Assembly: GCA_033720955.1 (NCBI GenBank) | Contig: JAWWBN010000051.1 | Coordinates: 1 to 17,990, forward strand | Reading direction: 5' to 3' | From: JAWWBN01 sp033720955 | GTDB lineage: Bacteria; Acidobacteriota; Thermoanaerobaculia; Multivoradales; JAHEKO01 | Length of the DNA stretch: 17,990 nucleotides | Shown: piece by piece, positions 1-7,546 of the stretch | Layout: each line of letters opens with the position of its first letter | Numbering within the stretch: position 1 is the stretch's first letter | Notes under the pieces: model-generated | What the model saw: only the letters and a program-made list of their open reading frames with translations | Database searches by the model: none | What the model was told of the DNA's origin: nothing | Translations under genes and position numbers: made by a program

Positions 1-307
1 ATCTGTCCCAGCAGCCGGGCCACCACATCCATGGACTCATCGTCGGCCACCGGCAGCCCACCACCCGGACACCCTCCGCTCCGGAGCGGAGCCCCTCCAC
101 CCGCTCGGGCACTCCGTCCAGCCGGTCGCCCTCGGCCAGCTCGCCACGGTCCAGCGGCAGCTCGGTGCGCTCCTCCGGCTCGGCGGCGCGCTCGCGGTCG
201 AGCGCCTCGGGCTCGAGCTCCTCGAGCAAGTCGCGCGGCCGCAAGGACGGGCGGTAGAGCGGAACCGCCGCGCGGCTCGGACCGGGGTCCAGTAATCTTC
301 GGTCCAT
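1..307 (-). CDS. Partial unidentified protein, 5' end, with apparent frame change
   Basis: A minus-strand frame opens at an ATG (307-305) and stays open to the left edge. From about position 260 to 95 its codons end almost always in G or C and encode a charged, Glu/Arg/Leu-rich stretch, as expected for a real gene in this genome. Left of about position 92 this frame becomes implausible, with many tryptophans and cysteines. The neighbouring frame then reads a more protein-like segment, VADDESMDVVARLLGQ, beginning at a GTG at 50-48. Either there is a frameshift (real or sequencing) near the palindrome at 74-91, or two genes abut here. The first codons (CGA AGA TTA) are atypical, so the true start may be further in, for example TTG at 244 or 229. 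I do not recognise the family and assign no function. The ATG overlaps the start codon of the divergent gene at 306. Confidence 0.35.
   Translation of the reverse strand, partial: MDRRLLDPGPSRAAVPLYRPSLRPRDLLEELEPEALDRERAAEPEERTELPLDRGELAEGDRLDGVPERVEGLRSGAEGVRVVGCRWPTMSPWMWWPGCWDR
74..91. repeat. Perfect 18-nt GC-rich palindrome
   Basis: The sequence CTCCGCTCCGGAGCGGAG is its own reverse complement. It could form a strong hairpin or cruciform, or be a binding site for a dimeric protein. No T-tract follows on either strand, so it is not a classical intrinsic terminator. It sits where the minus-strand reading frame appears to change, so a compression artefact in sequencing is also possible. 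Confidence 0.5.
293..298 (+). promoter_or_regulatory. Candidate -10 element for the gene at 306
   Basis: TAATCT ends 7 nt before the ATG at 306, the spacing expected if transcription starts at or next to the start codon (leaderless mRNA). No convincing -35 hexamer is visible and there is no Shine-Dalgarno sequence. Similar hexamers lie at the same distance before the ATGs at 4496 and 17936, and with less certainty at 1168. Confidence 0.35.
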
Positions 308-563
308 GTCCCGCGCGGCGGTCTTCCGCCTGCTCTTCATCCTCTACTGCGTGGAGGTCGGGGTCTTCCTCGTCCTGGTACCGTGGAGCGCCAACTGGGA
401 CCGCGCCCTCATCCAGTTGCCGACCGCCTGGCTCCGCGGCCTGCTGCTTCACTCCGCCTTCCGCGGCGCGATCACCGGCTTCGGCCTGATCCACCTGATC
501 TGGGGCGCGCACGACCTGGAGACCCTGCTGGCCCGGTGGAAGCTCGGCGGCCGCCCCGGCTGA
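306..563 (+). CDS. Small two-helix membrane protein, hypothetical
   Basis: An 85-residue protein with two hydrophobic segments, about residues 7-26 and 52-67. The linker holds a VPWSANWD motif and the second segment is preceded by FRGAITGFGLIHL. A basic N-terminus (MSRAAVFR) and a basic C-terminal tail (ARWKLGGRPG) suggest a hairpin with both ends in the cytoplasm. I do not recognise a named family, and no catalytic or ligand-binding residues stand out. It is the first gene of a tight plus-strand cluster, and its TGA (561-563) overlaps the likely start of the next gene as CTGA, implying translational coupling. The ATG lies 7 nt after a -10-like TAATCT and has no Shine-Dalgarno sequence. The ATG at 306 fits both the -10 spacing and the hydrophobic profile. 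Confidence 0.7.
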   Translation: MSRAAVFRLLFILYCVEVGVFLVLVPWSANWDRALIQLPTAWLRGLLLHSAFRGAITGFGLIHLIWGAHDLETLLARWKLGGRPG

Positions 564-1156
564 TCGCCGTCAGCCGCCGCGCCGACCATCCCGGCGGGCG
601 GTGGGAGAGCTGGCTCTCGGCGATGGCCCAGGCCGGCCTGCCCGCCATCTGGATCCGCGAGAAGGAGCTCGACGACCGCGAGCTCTTCGAGATCGTGGAG
701 GCGGCGCGGCGGCGGCTTCCCGCCGCCACCCGGGTGCTGGTCAGCGGACGGCCGGACGTCGCGCGCGCGGCCGGCGCCGACGGCGTGCACCTGGCCTCCA
801 CGGGTCTGCCCACCGCGGCGGTGGCCGCACGCTTCGGGGACCGGCTGCTGATCGGCCGCTCCACGCACACCCTGGAGGAGGTGGCGACGGCCGCCCGGGA
901 CGGCGCGGACTACGTGACCTTCGGCCCCGTCTGGGCGACGCCCGGGAAAGGGCCCGCAACCGGCGTGGACCGCCTCCGCCGAGCTGTCGCCCACGGCATC
1001 TCCGTGGTGGCCCTGGGCGGCGTCACGACGGCCCGGCTGCGGGAGGCCGCGGCGGCCGGGGCCCACGGCGCCGCCGCCCTCCGACTCTTCGCCGACCCCT
1101 CGCGCGCCGCGGCCGCGGTGGCCGAGACCGCCCGCCTCTTCGGGTCCCGCCAGTAA
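560..1156 (+). CDS. Thiamine phosphate synthase family protein (ThiE/TenI-like)
   Basis: A 198-residue TIM-barrel protein of the ThiE/TenI superfamily. ThiE joins the thiamine pyrimidine and thiazole phosphates, whereas TenI is a thiazole tautomerase. Family landmarks are the IAVS first strand (2-5), IREKELDDREL (32-42), SGRPDVARAAGADGVHL (62-78), IGRSTHTLEEV (98-108), DYVTFGPVWATPGKG (117-131) and ALGGVT (151-156). The usual ThiE Mg-binding positions look altered: Asn-Asp-Arg is replaced by SGR, and the acidic residue after GVHLGQ is absent (ASTG). These regions resemble TenI more, yet the TenI catalytic His in FGHVF is Pro here, as in ThiE. Activity is therefore uncertain. The start is unusual. 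The family's first strand begins directly at a CTG (560) overlapping the upstream TGA, while the nearest in-frame ATG (623) would remove that strand. A GTG at 383 would add an implausible Arg/Pro-rich extension. Confidence 0.82.
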   Translation: MIAVSRRADHPGGRWESWLSAMAQAGLPAIWIREKELDDRELFEIVEAARRRLPAATRVLVSGRPDVARAAGADGVHLASTGLPTAAVAARFGDRLLIGRSTHTLEEVATAARDGADYVTFGPVWATPGKGPATGVDRLRRAVAHGISVVALGGVTTARLREAAAAGAHGAAALRLFADPSRAAAAVAETARLFGSRQ

Positions 1157-1159
1157 GAT
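1154..1159 (+). promoter_or_regulatory. Possible -10 element before lspA
   Basis: TAAGAT overlaps the TAA stop of the ThiE/TenI gene and ends 8 nt before the lspA ATG, which has no Shine-Dalgarno sequence. An almost identical arrangement (TAAGAT, then a C-run, then ATG) precedes hutU. The overlap with a stop codon makes chance resemblance possible, and no -35 element is evident. Confidence 0.22.
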
Positions 1160-1167
1160 CGCCCCCC

Positions 1168-1728
1168 ATGCAGACCTCCGGAGCCCGACCGGGCCTCACC
1201 GTCGCCGGCAAGGGCCTCTACCTCCTGGTCGCCCTGCTCGTGCTGCTGGCCGACCAGGCCACCAAAGGTCTCGCCGAGCGGTACCTCGCCGGGCGGGGTC
1301 CGGTGGAGGTGATCCCGGATCTCCTCAACTTCGTCTACGTCAAGAACACCGGTGTCGCCTTCGGCCTCTTTCCCTCCGGCGGCCGGCTCGCCGGAACGGT
1401 GATCCTGGCGGTGCTCGGTCTCGCCGGCTTCGCCCTGCTCGCCTACTACTTCCTGCACGCCCGCCGCCGGCAGCGGCTGCTGCTGACCTCCCTCTGCCTG
1501 GTGATCGGCGGCGCCGTGGGCAACCTGATCGACCGGATCGCCAGCGGCGCGGTGACCGATTTCGTGGACTTCTACGTCGGCACCTACCACTGGTACACCT
1601 TCAACCTGGCGGACAGCGCCATCACGGTGGGCATCCTCCTCATGGGGCTGGACGTGCTGCGCGCGCCGCGGCGCGGCGCCGAGCGCGGCGACGGGGGCCC
1701 CGCCGCCGACGGCCCTGCCGGGTCGTGA
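1168..1728 (+). CDS. lspA: Lipoprotein signal peptidase (signal peptidase II)
   Basis: A 186-residue inner-membrane aspartic protease that removes signal peptides from diacylglyceryl-modified prolipoproteins. Four hydrophobic segments are visible, at about 16-33, 72-94, 104-120 and 146-165. The family motifs are NTGVAFG (60-66), GNLIDR (118-123) and FNLADSAI (145-152). These place the catalytic aspartates at D122 and D149. The length is slightly above the usual ~160-170 residues because of a Gly/Ala/Arg-rich tail after residue 166. The ATG at 1168 is chosen because upstream sequence in this frame is the shadow of the previous gene. The gene lies 11 nt after the previous stop and overlaps rluD by 4 nt (GTGA). 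The substrate type is represented in the window if the glutaminyl cyclase is a lipoprotein. Confidence 0.96.
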   Translation: MQTSGARPGLTVAGKGLYLLVALLVLLADQATKGLAERYLAGRGPVEVIPDLLNFVYVKNTGVAFGLFPSGGRLAGTVILAVLGLAGFALLAYYFLHARRRQRLLLTSLCLVIGGAVGNLIDRIASGAVTDFVDFYVGTYHWYTFNLADSAITVGILLMGLDVLRAPRRGAERGDGGPAADGPAGS

Positions 1729-2684
1729 GCCGGGTCGAGCGCTTCACCAGCGGTGAGGACGCCACCGGCGAGCGTCTCGACGTCTACCTGGCCCGCCGCT
1801 TCGACGTCCCCCGCAACCGCGCCCAGGGCTGGATCCGCGACGGGGCGGTGACGGTGAACGGCGCGGCCGCCAAGCCGTCCCTCAAGCTCCAGGGGGGCGA
1901 GACGATCTCCTGCGAGCCGCAGCCGGTGACCCAGGAGGGCACGATGGAGCCCGAGCCGGGCGAGCTGTCGCTCCTCTACGAGGACTCCGCGCTGGTGGTC
2001 GTGGACAAGCCCGCCGGCCTGGTGGTCCATCCGGGGGCGGGGCGCGACCGCGGCACCCTGGCCCACCGTCTCCTGGCCCGCTACCCGGAGATGGCCGGGG
2101 TGGGCGGCCCGGGCCGTCCGGGGATCGTCCACCGCCTCGATCGCGACACCACCGGCGTCCTGGTCGCGGCACGAACCCCCGCCGCCTACCAGGCCCTGTC
2201 GCGCGCCTTCGCCGAGCGCCGGGTCGAGAAGCGCTACCTCGCGGTGGTCTACGGCGCCCCCTCCCCAGCCAGCGGGACGCTGGACCAGCCGATCGGACGG
2301 CATCCTGGCGACCGCAAGCGGATGACCGTCACGCCGCGTGGGAGGCCGGCCACCACCGGCTACTCGACCCGGGCCACGGCGGCCGGCATCTCGCTGGTCG
2401 AGCTCGACCTCGAGACCGGGCGCACCCACCAGATCCGTGTGCACTTGAAAGCGCACCGCTGCCCCCTGGTCGGCGACCCGGTGTACGGCGAGGCGCGCTG
2501 GCGGGGGCTGCCCGGGGCGGTGGCGTCGATCCTGCGCCGCTTCCCGCGGCCCGCCCTGCACGCCTGGCGGATCGCCCTGCCCCATCCGGCGACCGGCGAG
2601 CGGATCGCCTGCGAGGCGCCCGTCCCCGCGGACCTCGTCGAGCTCTGGCGGCGGGCGACCGGGGGCCCCTGGCCGCCGCCCTAG
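1725..2684 (+). CDS. rluD: RluD-family pseudouridine synthase
   Basis: A 319-residue RNA-modifying enzyme that isomerises uridine to pseudouridine, probably in 23S rRNA. An N-terminal S4 RNA-binding domain spans about residues 14-62 (GERLDVYLARRFDVPRNRAQ, then AVTVNG). The catalytic domain follows: LLYEDSALVVVDKPAGLVVHPG at about 83-104, the signature HRLDRDTTGVLV (136-147) with catalytic D139, and the TGRTHQIRVHL motif typical of the RluA/RluD superfamily. The length and the S4 domain favour RluD over RluA or RluC, although exact site specificity cannot be read from sequence. It starts at GTG (1725) overlapping the lspA stop. Pairing of lspA with rluD is common in bacteria. Its TAG shares a CTAG with the stop of the convergent ald gene. 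Confidence 0.93.
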   Translation: MSRVERFTSGEDATGERLDVYLARRFDVPRNRAQGWIRDGAVTVNGAAAKPSLKLQGGETISCEPQPVTQEGTMEPEPGELSLLYEDSALVVVDKPAGLVVHPGAGRDRGTLAHRLLARYPEMAGVGGPGRPGIVHRLDRDTTGVLVAARTPAAYQALSRAFAERRVEKRYLAVVYGAPSPASGTLDQPIGRHPGDRKRMTVTPRGRPATTGYSTRATAAGISLVELDLETGRTHQIRVHLKAHRCPLVGDPVYGEARWRGLPGAVASILRRFPRPALHAWRIALPHPATGERIACEAPVPADLVELWRRATGGPWPPP

Positions 2685-3793
2685 ACCAGCTCGTCGATCG
2701 GCTTGTAGGGCTTGTCTTGCGACTCGGCCACCGCGGCGTACGTGATGTGGCCGGCGTATGTGTTGATCCCGGCCATCAGGCCCGGGTTGCGGCGACCCGC
2801 CTCCACCGCGCCGTGCTCGGCCAGGGCCAGGGCATACGGGAGGGTGGCGTTGTTGAGGGCGAGGGTCGAGGTGCGAGGCACCGCCCCCGGCATGTTGGCG
2901 ACGCAGTAGTGGACGATGCCGTCCACCTCGAACACCGGATCCGAGTGGGTGGTGGGGCGGGTGGTCTCGAAGCAGCCGCCCTGGTCCACGGAGACGTCCA
3001 CGATGACCGAGCGGGGCTTCATCTGGGAGAGCATCTCCCGGGTGATCAGCTTGGGCGCCGAGCGGCCGGGGATGAGCACCGCGCCGATGAGCAGGTCGGC
3101 CCGGGCCAGCGCCGCCAGCAGGGAGTGCCGGTTCGAGGCCAGGGTCGTCACCTGGCCGTGGAAGAGGTTGTCCAGGCGGCGCAGCGCCTCCGGGTTGGTG
3201 TCGAGGATCGCCACCCGAGCGCCCATCCCCAGGGCGATCTTGGCCGAGTTGAGCCCCACGATGCCGCCGCCGATGATCACCACGTCGGCGGGCGGCACCC
3301 CCGGGACCCCGGAGAGGAGGGTGCCGCGGCCGCCCAGGGGCCGCTGCAGGTAGTAGGCGCCCACCAGAGCCGCCATGCGGCCCGCGACCTCCGACATCGG
3401 AGTCAGCAGCGGCAGGCCGCCGGACCGGTCGGTGATGGTCTCGTAGGCGACCCCGGTGATCCGCTTGGCGGTCAGGACGTCGGTCAGCTCGGGCAGCGGC
3501 GCGAGGTGGAGATAGGTGAAGAGGGTCTGGCCCTCCTGGAGCCGGTCGAACTCGACCTCGATCGGCTCCTTGACCTTGACGATCATCTCCGACTCGGCCC
3601 ACACCTGCTCGGCGGCGGCGACCAGCCGGCCGCCCGCGTCGGCGTACTCCGCGTCGGGGAAGCCGCTGCCCTCCCCGGCGCCCCGCTCGACCCGCACCTC
3701 GTGGCCCCGCTCGACGAGCTCGAGGACCCCGGCCGGCACCAGGCCCACGCGATACTCGTGGTTCTTGACCTCGCGCGGGACCCCGATCTTCAC
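2681..3793 (-). CDS. ald: Alanine dehydrogenase
   Basis: A 370-residue NAD-dependent L-alanine dehydrogenase that interconverts alanine with pyruvate and ammonia in the cytoplasm. The family length is about 371. The start MKIGVPREVKNHEYRVGL is characteristic. Residues matching the known catalytic set are R15, K75 (in VKVKEP), H96 (in YLHLAP) and D270 (in VSVDQGG). The NAD-binding glycine loop is IIGGGIVG at 173-180, ending in an acidic residue near 198 (AILD), which favours NAD over NADP. HYCVANMPGAVPRTST and the C-terminal NTYAGHITY are further hallmarks. It starts at GTG 3793-3791, overlapping the bactofilin stop by 4 nt (GTGA), so it is probably co-transcribed with bactofilin. It ends convergently with rluD. 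Confidence 0.96.
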   Translation of the reverse strand: MKIGVPREVKNHEYRVGLVPAGVLELVERGHEVRVERGAGEGSGFPDAEYADAGGRLVAAAEQVWAESEMIVKVKEPIEVEFDRLQEGQTLFTYLHLAPLPELTDVLTAKRITGVAYETITDRSGGLPLLTPMSEVAGRMAALVGAYYLQRPLGGRGTLLSGVPGVPPADVVIIGGGIVGLNSAKIALGMGARVAILDTNPEALRRLDNLFHGQVTTLASNRHSLLAALARADLLIGAVLIPGRSAPKLITREMLSQMKPRSVIVDVSVDQGGCFETTRPTTHSDPVFEVDGIVHYCVANMPGAVPRTSTLALNNATLPYALALAEHGAVEAGRRNPGLMAGINTYAGHITYAAVAESQDKPYKPIDELV

Positions 3794-4317
3794 GACGCCG
3801 ATTCCGACCCGCCGCGCATCCCGGGCAGGCTGGAAGCGGCCGGCTTGACGTCCCCACCCGCCGCGCGGGGCAGCGCAGCGGACTGCACGGGCCTCGGCGG
3901 CGCCGCCGCCTGCGGCTCCCCGGCCATCTCGACCTTGCCCTTGAAGAAGGCGCCGTCCACGATGGAGAGGCCCGGCGCAGCCACGTCGCCCTCCAGCCGG
4001 CCGTTGGCCAGGATGGCGACGCTCTCGAGGCCGCGCACGCTGCCGAAGACCTTGCCGCCGATCTTCACCCGGCGGGCGCGGATCTCGCCGCGCACGGTGC
4101 CGCTCGCCCCCACCACTACCTCGCTGTCGACGTGGATCTTGCCCTCGACCTCGCCGTTCACCTGCAGGCCGGTCGGCCCGGTGACTTCACCGACCACTTT
4201 CGAGCCCTCCGCGATCTCGGTGGTGCGGCCGGCCGGATGGGAGGAGGAATCGGGCTGTCGGGTGGATGTGGGTGCGCTCATAGGCTCCTGCTCGGTCTCG
4301 CGTCGGAAGATCGACAT
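3790..4317 (-). CDS. Bactofilin (polymer-forming cytoskeletal protein)
   Basis: A 175-residue bactofilin. These proteins polymerise without nucleotide through a right-handed beta-helix and scaffold cell-shape, stalk or cell-wall machinery at the membrane. The polar N-terminal tail (1-33) is rich in Ser/Thr/Pro. The core, about 34-132, shows the repeating short-strand pattern of the family, e.g. EGSKVVGEVTGPTGLQVNGE, HVDSEVVVGASGTVRGEI, KIGGKVFGSV and LANGRLEGDV. The C-terminal tail is Ala/Pro-rich. MSIFRR is a common bactofilin opening, so I keep the ATG at 4317. An internal ATG at 4281, preceded closely by AGGAG, is an alternative. The gene begins only 16 nt after the encoded CCA end of the tRNA-Gly and has no good ribosome-binding site at 4317. 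Confidence 0.9.
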   Translation of the reverse strand: MSIFRRETEQEPMSAPTSTRQPDSSSHPAGRTTEIAEGSKVVGEVTGPTGLQVNGEVEGKIHVDSEVVVGASGTVRGEIRARRVKIGGKVFGSVRGLESVAILANGRLEGDVAAPGLSIVDGAFFKGKVEMAGEPQAAAPPRPVQSAALPRAAGGDVKPAASSLPGMRGGSESAS

Positions 4318-4333
4318 GACGTGGGTCAGTCCA

Positions 4334-4409
4334 TGGAGCGGGCAACGGGACTCGAACCCGCGACATCAAGCTTGGGAAGCTTGCACTCTACCAACTGAGT
4401 TATGCCCGC
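4334..4409 (-). tRNA. tRNA-Gly (anticodon CCC), CCA encoded
   Basis: Read on the minus strand, a complete cloverleaf fits. The acceptor stem is GCGGGCA (4409-4403) paired with TGCCCGC (4344-4338). The D-arm contains AACTCAGTTGGTAGAGT. The anticodon arm is CAAGC/GCTTG around the loop TTCCCAA, giving anticodon CCC, which reads GGG (glycine). The T-arm contains the GTTCGAA loop. A T discriminator (4337) is followed by a genomically encoded CCA (4336-4334). The mature body without CCA is 73 nt with a short variable loop, normal for glycine. Confidence 0.96.
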
Positions 4410-4425
4410 TCTTGCAAACCAGGAG

Positions 4426-4455
4426 ACCTTAGCCGAGCCCTCGGAGACGCGTCAA
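4426..4455 (-). promoter_or_regulatory. Sigma-70-type promoter for tRNA-Gly and bactofilin/ald
   Basis: On the minus strand, TTGACG (4455-4450) and TAAGGT (4431-4426) are separated by 18 nt. The predicted start near 4419 gives a leader of about 10 nt before the tRNA 5' end. No other promoter is evident before bactofilin or ald, so this one probably drives all three. Its -35 box lies 3 bp from the -35 box of the opposing promoter. Confidence 0.65.
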
Positions 4456-4458
4456 GGC

Positions 4459-4486
4459 TTGCGTGTCCCGGAGGTCTGGTTATACT
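4459..4486 (+). promoter_or_regulatory. Sigma-70-type promoter for the gene at 4496
   Basis: TTGCGT (4459-4464) and TATACT (4481-4486) are separated by 16 nt. The -10 box ends 9 nt before the ATG at 4496, so transcription should begin within a few bases of the start codon. This decides the start against the upstream in-frame GTG at 4463, which lies inside the -35 box. No Shine-Dalgarno sequence precedes the ATG. Confidence 0.65.
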
Positions 4487-4495
4487 GAAACGGCC

Positions 4496-4783
4496 ATGTC
4501 GGGCGGCGGCGACGACATCAAGAGCCCTCAGGCCGAGGCCTCTCTGTACTTCTTCCCCGACCGGGACGTCTCGGCCGCCGAGCTCGAGGAGATCCTCTCG
4601 TCGGACGACGAAGAGCAGCGCGCCTGGGCCATCTCCCACCTGCTGCGCTACGCCCAATGGGACGACATCTGGAACTACGTCAGCCGCGACGAGGTGCGGG
4701 AGATCTTCCCCCGCCTCGACCTGCCGGACAATCTGCGCCAGGCGTGGGGCCGGATGCTCAAGGTCGAGGCGCCGGTCAACTAG
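4496..4783 (+). CDS. Small acidic helical protein, hypothetical
   Basis: A 95-residue soluble protein with no signal or membrane segment. After a Gly/Asp-rich lead-in, residues 20-27 read YFFPDRDV. The rest looks alpha-helical and amphipathic, e.g. AAELEEILSSDDEEQRAWAI, then LRYAQWDDIWNYVSRDEVRE and LRQAWGRML near the C-terminus. The spacing of hydrophobic positions could suit a HEAT-like or short helical-bundle fold, but this is only an impression. I do not recognise a named family. It is monocistronic, with its own clear promoter and a probably leaderless message. Its last 8 bases overlap the 3' end of the convergent glutaminyl cyclase gene. Confidence 0.75.
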   Translation: MSGGGDDIKSPQAEASLYFFPDRDVSAAELEEILSSDDEEQRAWAISHLLRYAQWDDIWNYVSRDEVREIFPRLDLPDNLRQAWGRMLKVEAPVN

Positions 4784-5599
4784 GACCGAAGACGACCTCG
4801 AACAACCGGGGCCAGTACTTCCCGGTCAGGTAGAAGACCCCGCGCTCCGGGTCGTGGGCGATGCCGTTGAGCACGTCCACCCCCCGTCGCTCCTCCTCGG
4901 TCAGCAGACCGGAGGCGTCGATCACCGCCGTCACCGCCCCGCTCCCGGGGTCGATCTCGACGATCTCGTCGCTCTGCCAGACGTTGGCGTAGACCGCCCC
5001 GTCCACGCACTCGAGCTCGTTGAGCAGCATCTGCGGCCGGCCCGCCCGGGTGACCCGCAGCGACCCGAGCTCGGCGAAGCTGCGGGAGTGGTGGAAGGTC
5101 AGGCGGTCGGTGCCGTCGCTGCGCACGAGACGCCGGCCGTCGTAACAGAGCCCCCACCCCTCGCCGCGGTAGGTGCCGATCTCGCGGCGCTCCAGGGTCT
5201 CCGGGTCCCAGAACCAGGCCTCGCCCGAGCGCCAGGTGAGCTGCACCAGCCGCTCGCGGGTGCGCGCCAGGCCCTCGCCGAAGCGGCTGTCGGGCAACCG
5301 TCTCCGGCGCACGACCCGGCCCGTCGGCAGCTCCACCTCGCGCAGCTCCGAGGAGCGGTACTGCCCCACGCTCTCGTAGAGGAAGCCGCCGTGCCAGAGC
5401 AGGCCCTGGGTGAAGGCGCCCGGATCGTGCGGGTGCGCCGCCCGCACCTCCACGGTCAGGCTCCTGGGCTCGACCGGCGACGCGGCCCCGGCGGCCGGAG
5501 CGGCCGCCTCCCCCCGGCACGACAGGCCCATCCAGGCGACCGCCGCCAGACCCGCGAGCGTCACCGGGGGGGCCCGCCGCAGAGCCCGGCGGCTCTCGA

Positions 5600-5603
<4 letters not shown>
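4776..5603 (-). CDS. Glutaminyl-peptide cyclotransferase (glutaminyl cyclase), exported
   Basis: A 275-residue beta-propeller glutaminyl cyclase of the plant/bacterial type, which converts N-terminal glutamine of peptides or proteins to pyroglutamate. Signature segments are HPHDPGAFTQGLLW (57-70), FLYESVGQYRSS (74-85) with the conserved acidic residue E77, LNELECVDGAVYANVW (194-209) and LNGIAHDPERGVFYLTGKYW (245-264). The N-terminus has a basic patch and hydrophobic core (13-28) ending in GLSC. Cys29 could be lipidated, but the lipobox is weak because Gly, not Leu, is at -3. A plain signal peptide is the alternative. The ATG (5603-5601) overlaps the transporter stop by 4 nt (ATGA), making this the last gene of the peptide cluster. 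It converges with the gene at 4496, overlapping by 8 nt. Confidence 0.9.

Positions 5604-7542
<1,939 letters not shown>

Positions 7543-7546
<4 letters not shown>

Noticed and set aside
50..120. tRNA-Ser/Leu-like segment on the minus strand (GGAGTGCCCGAGCGG followed by a stem-loop)
   Set aside because: The D-arm resemblance is good, but the anticodon-like hairpin is a perfect palindrome with the wrong loop size, and there is no T-loop GTTCGA or closing acceptor stem.
383..559. N-terminal extension of the ThiE/TenI protein to the GTG at 383
   Set aside because: The extension would overlap most of the upstream membrane-protein gene and reads as Arg/Pro-rich shadow sequence.
2717..4432. Plus-strand 571-codon frame opposite ald and bactofilin
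   Set aside because: It is antisense to two well-identified genes and even runs through the tRNA; there is no recognisable domain.
4463..4495. Upstream GTG as start of the small protein at 4496
   Set aside because: This GTG lies within the -35 box of a good promoter whose -10 box ends 9 nt before the ATG, so it would not be transcribed.
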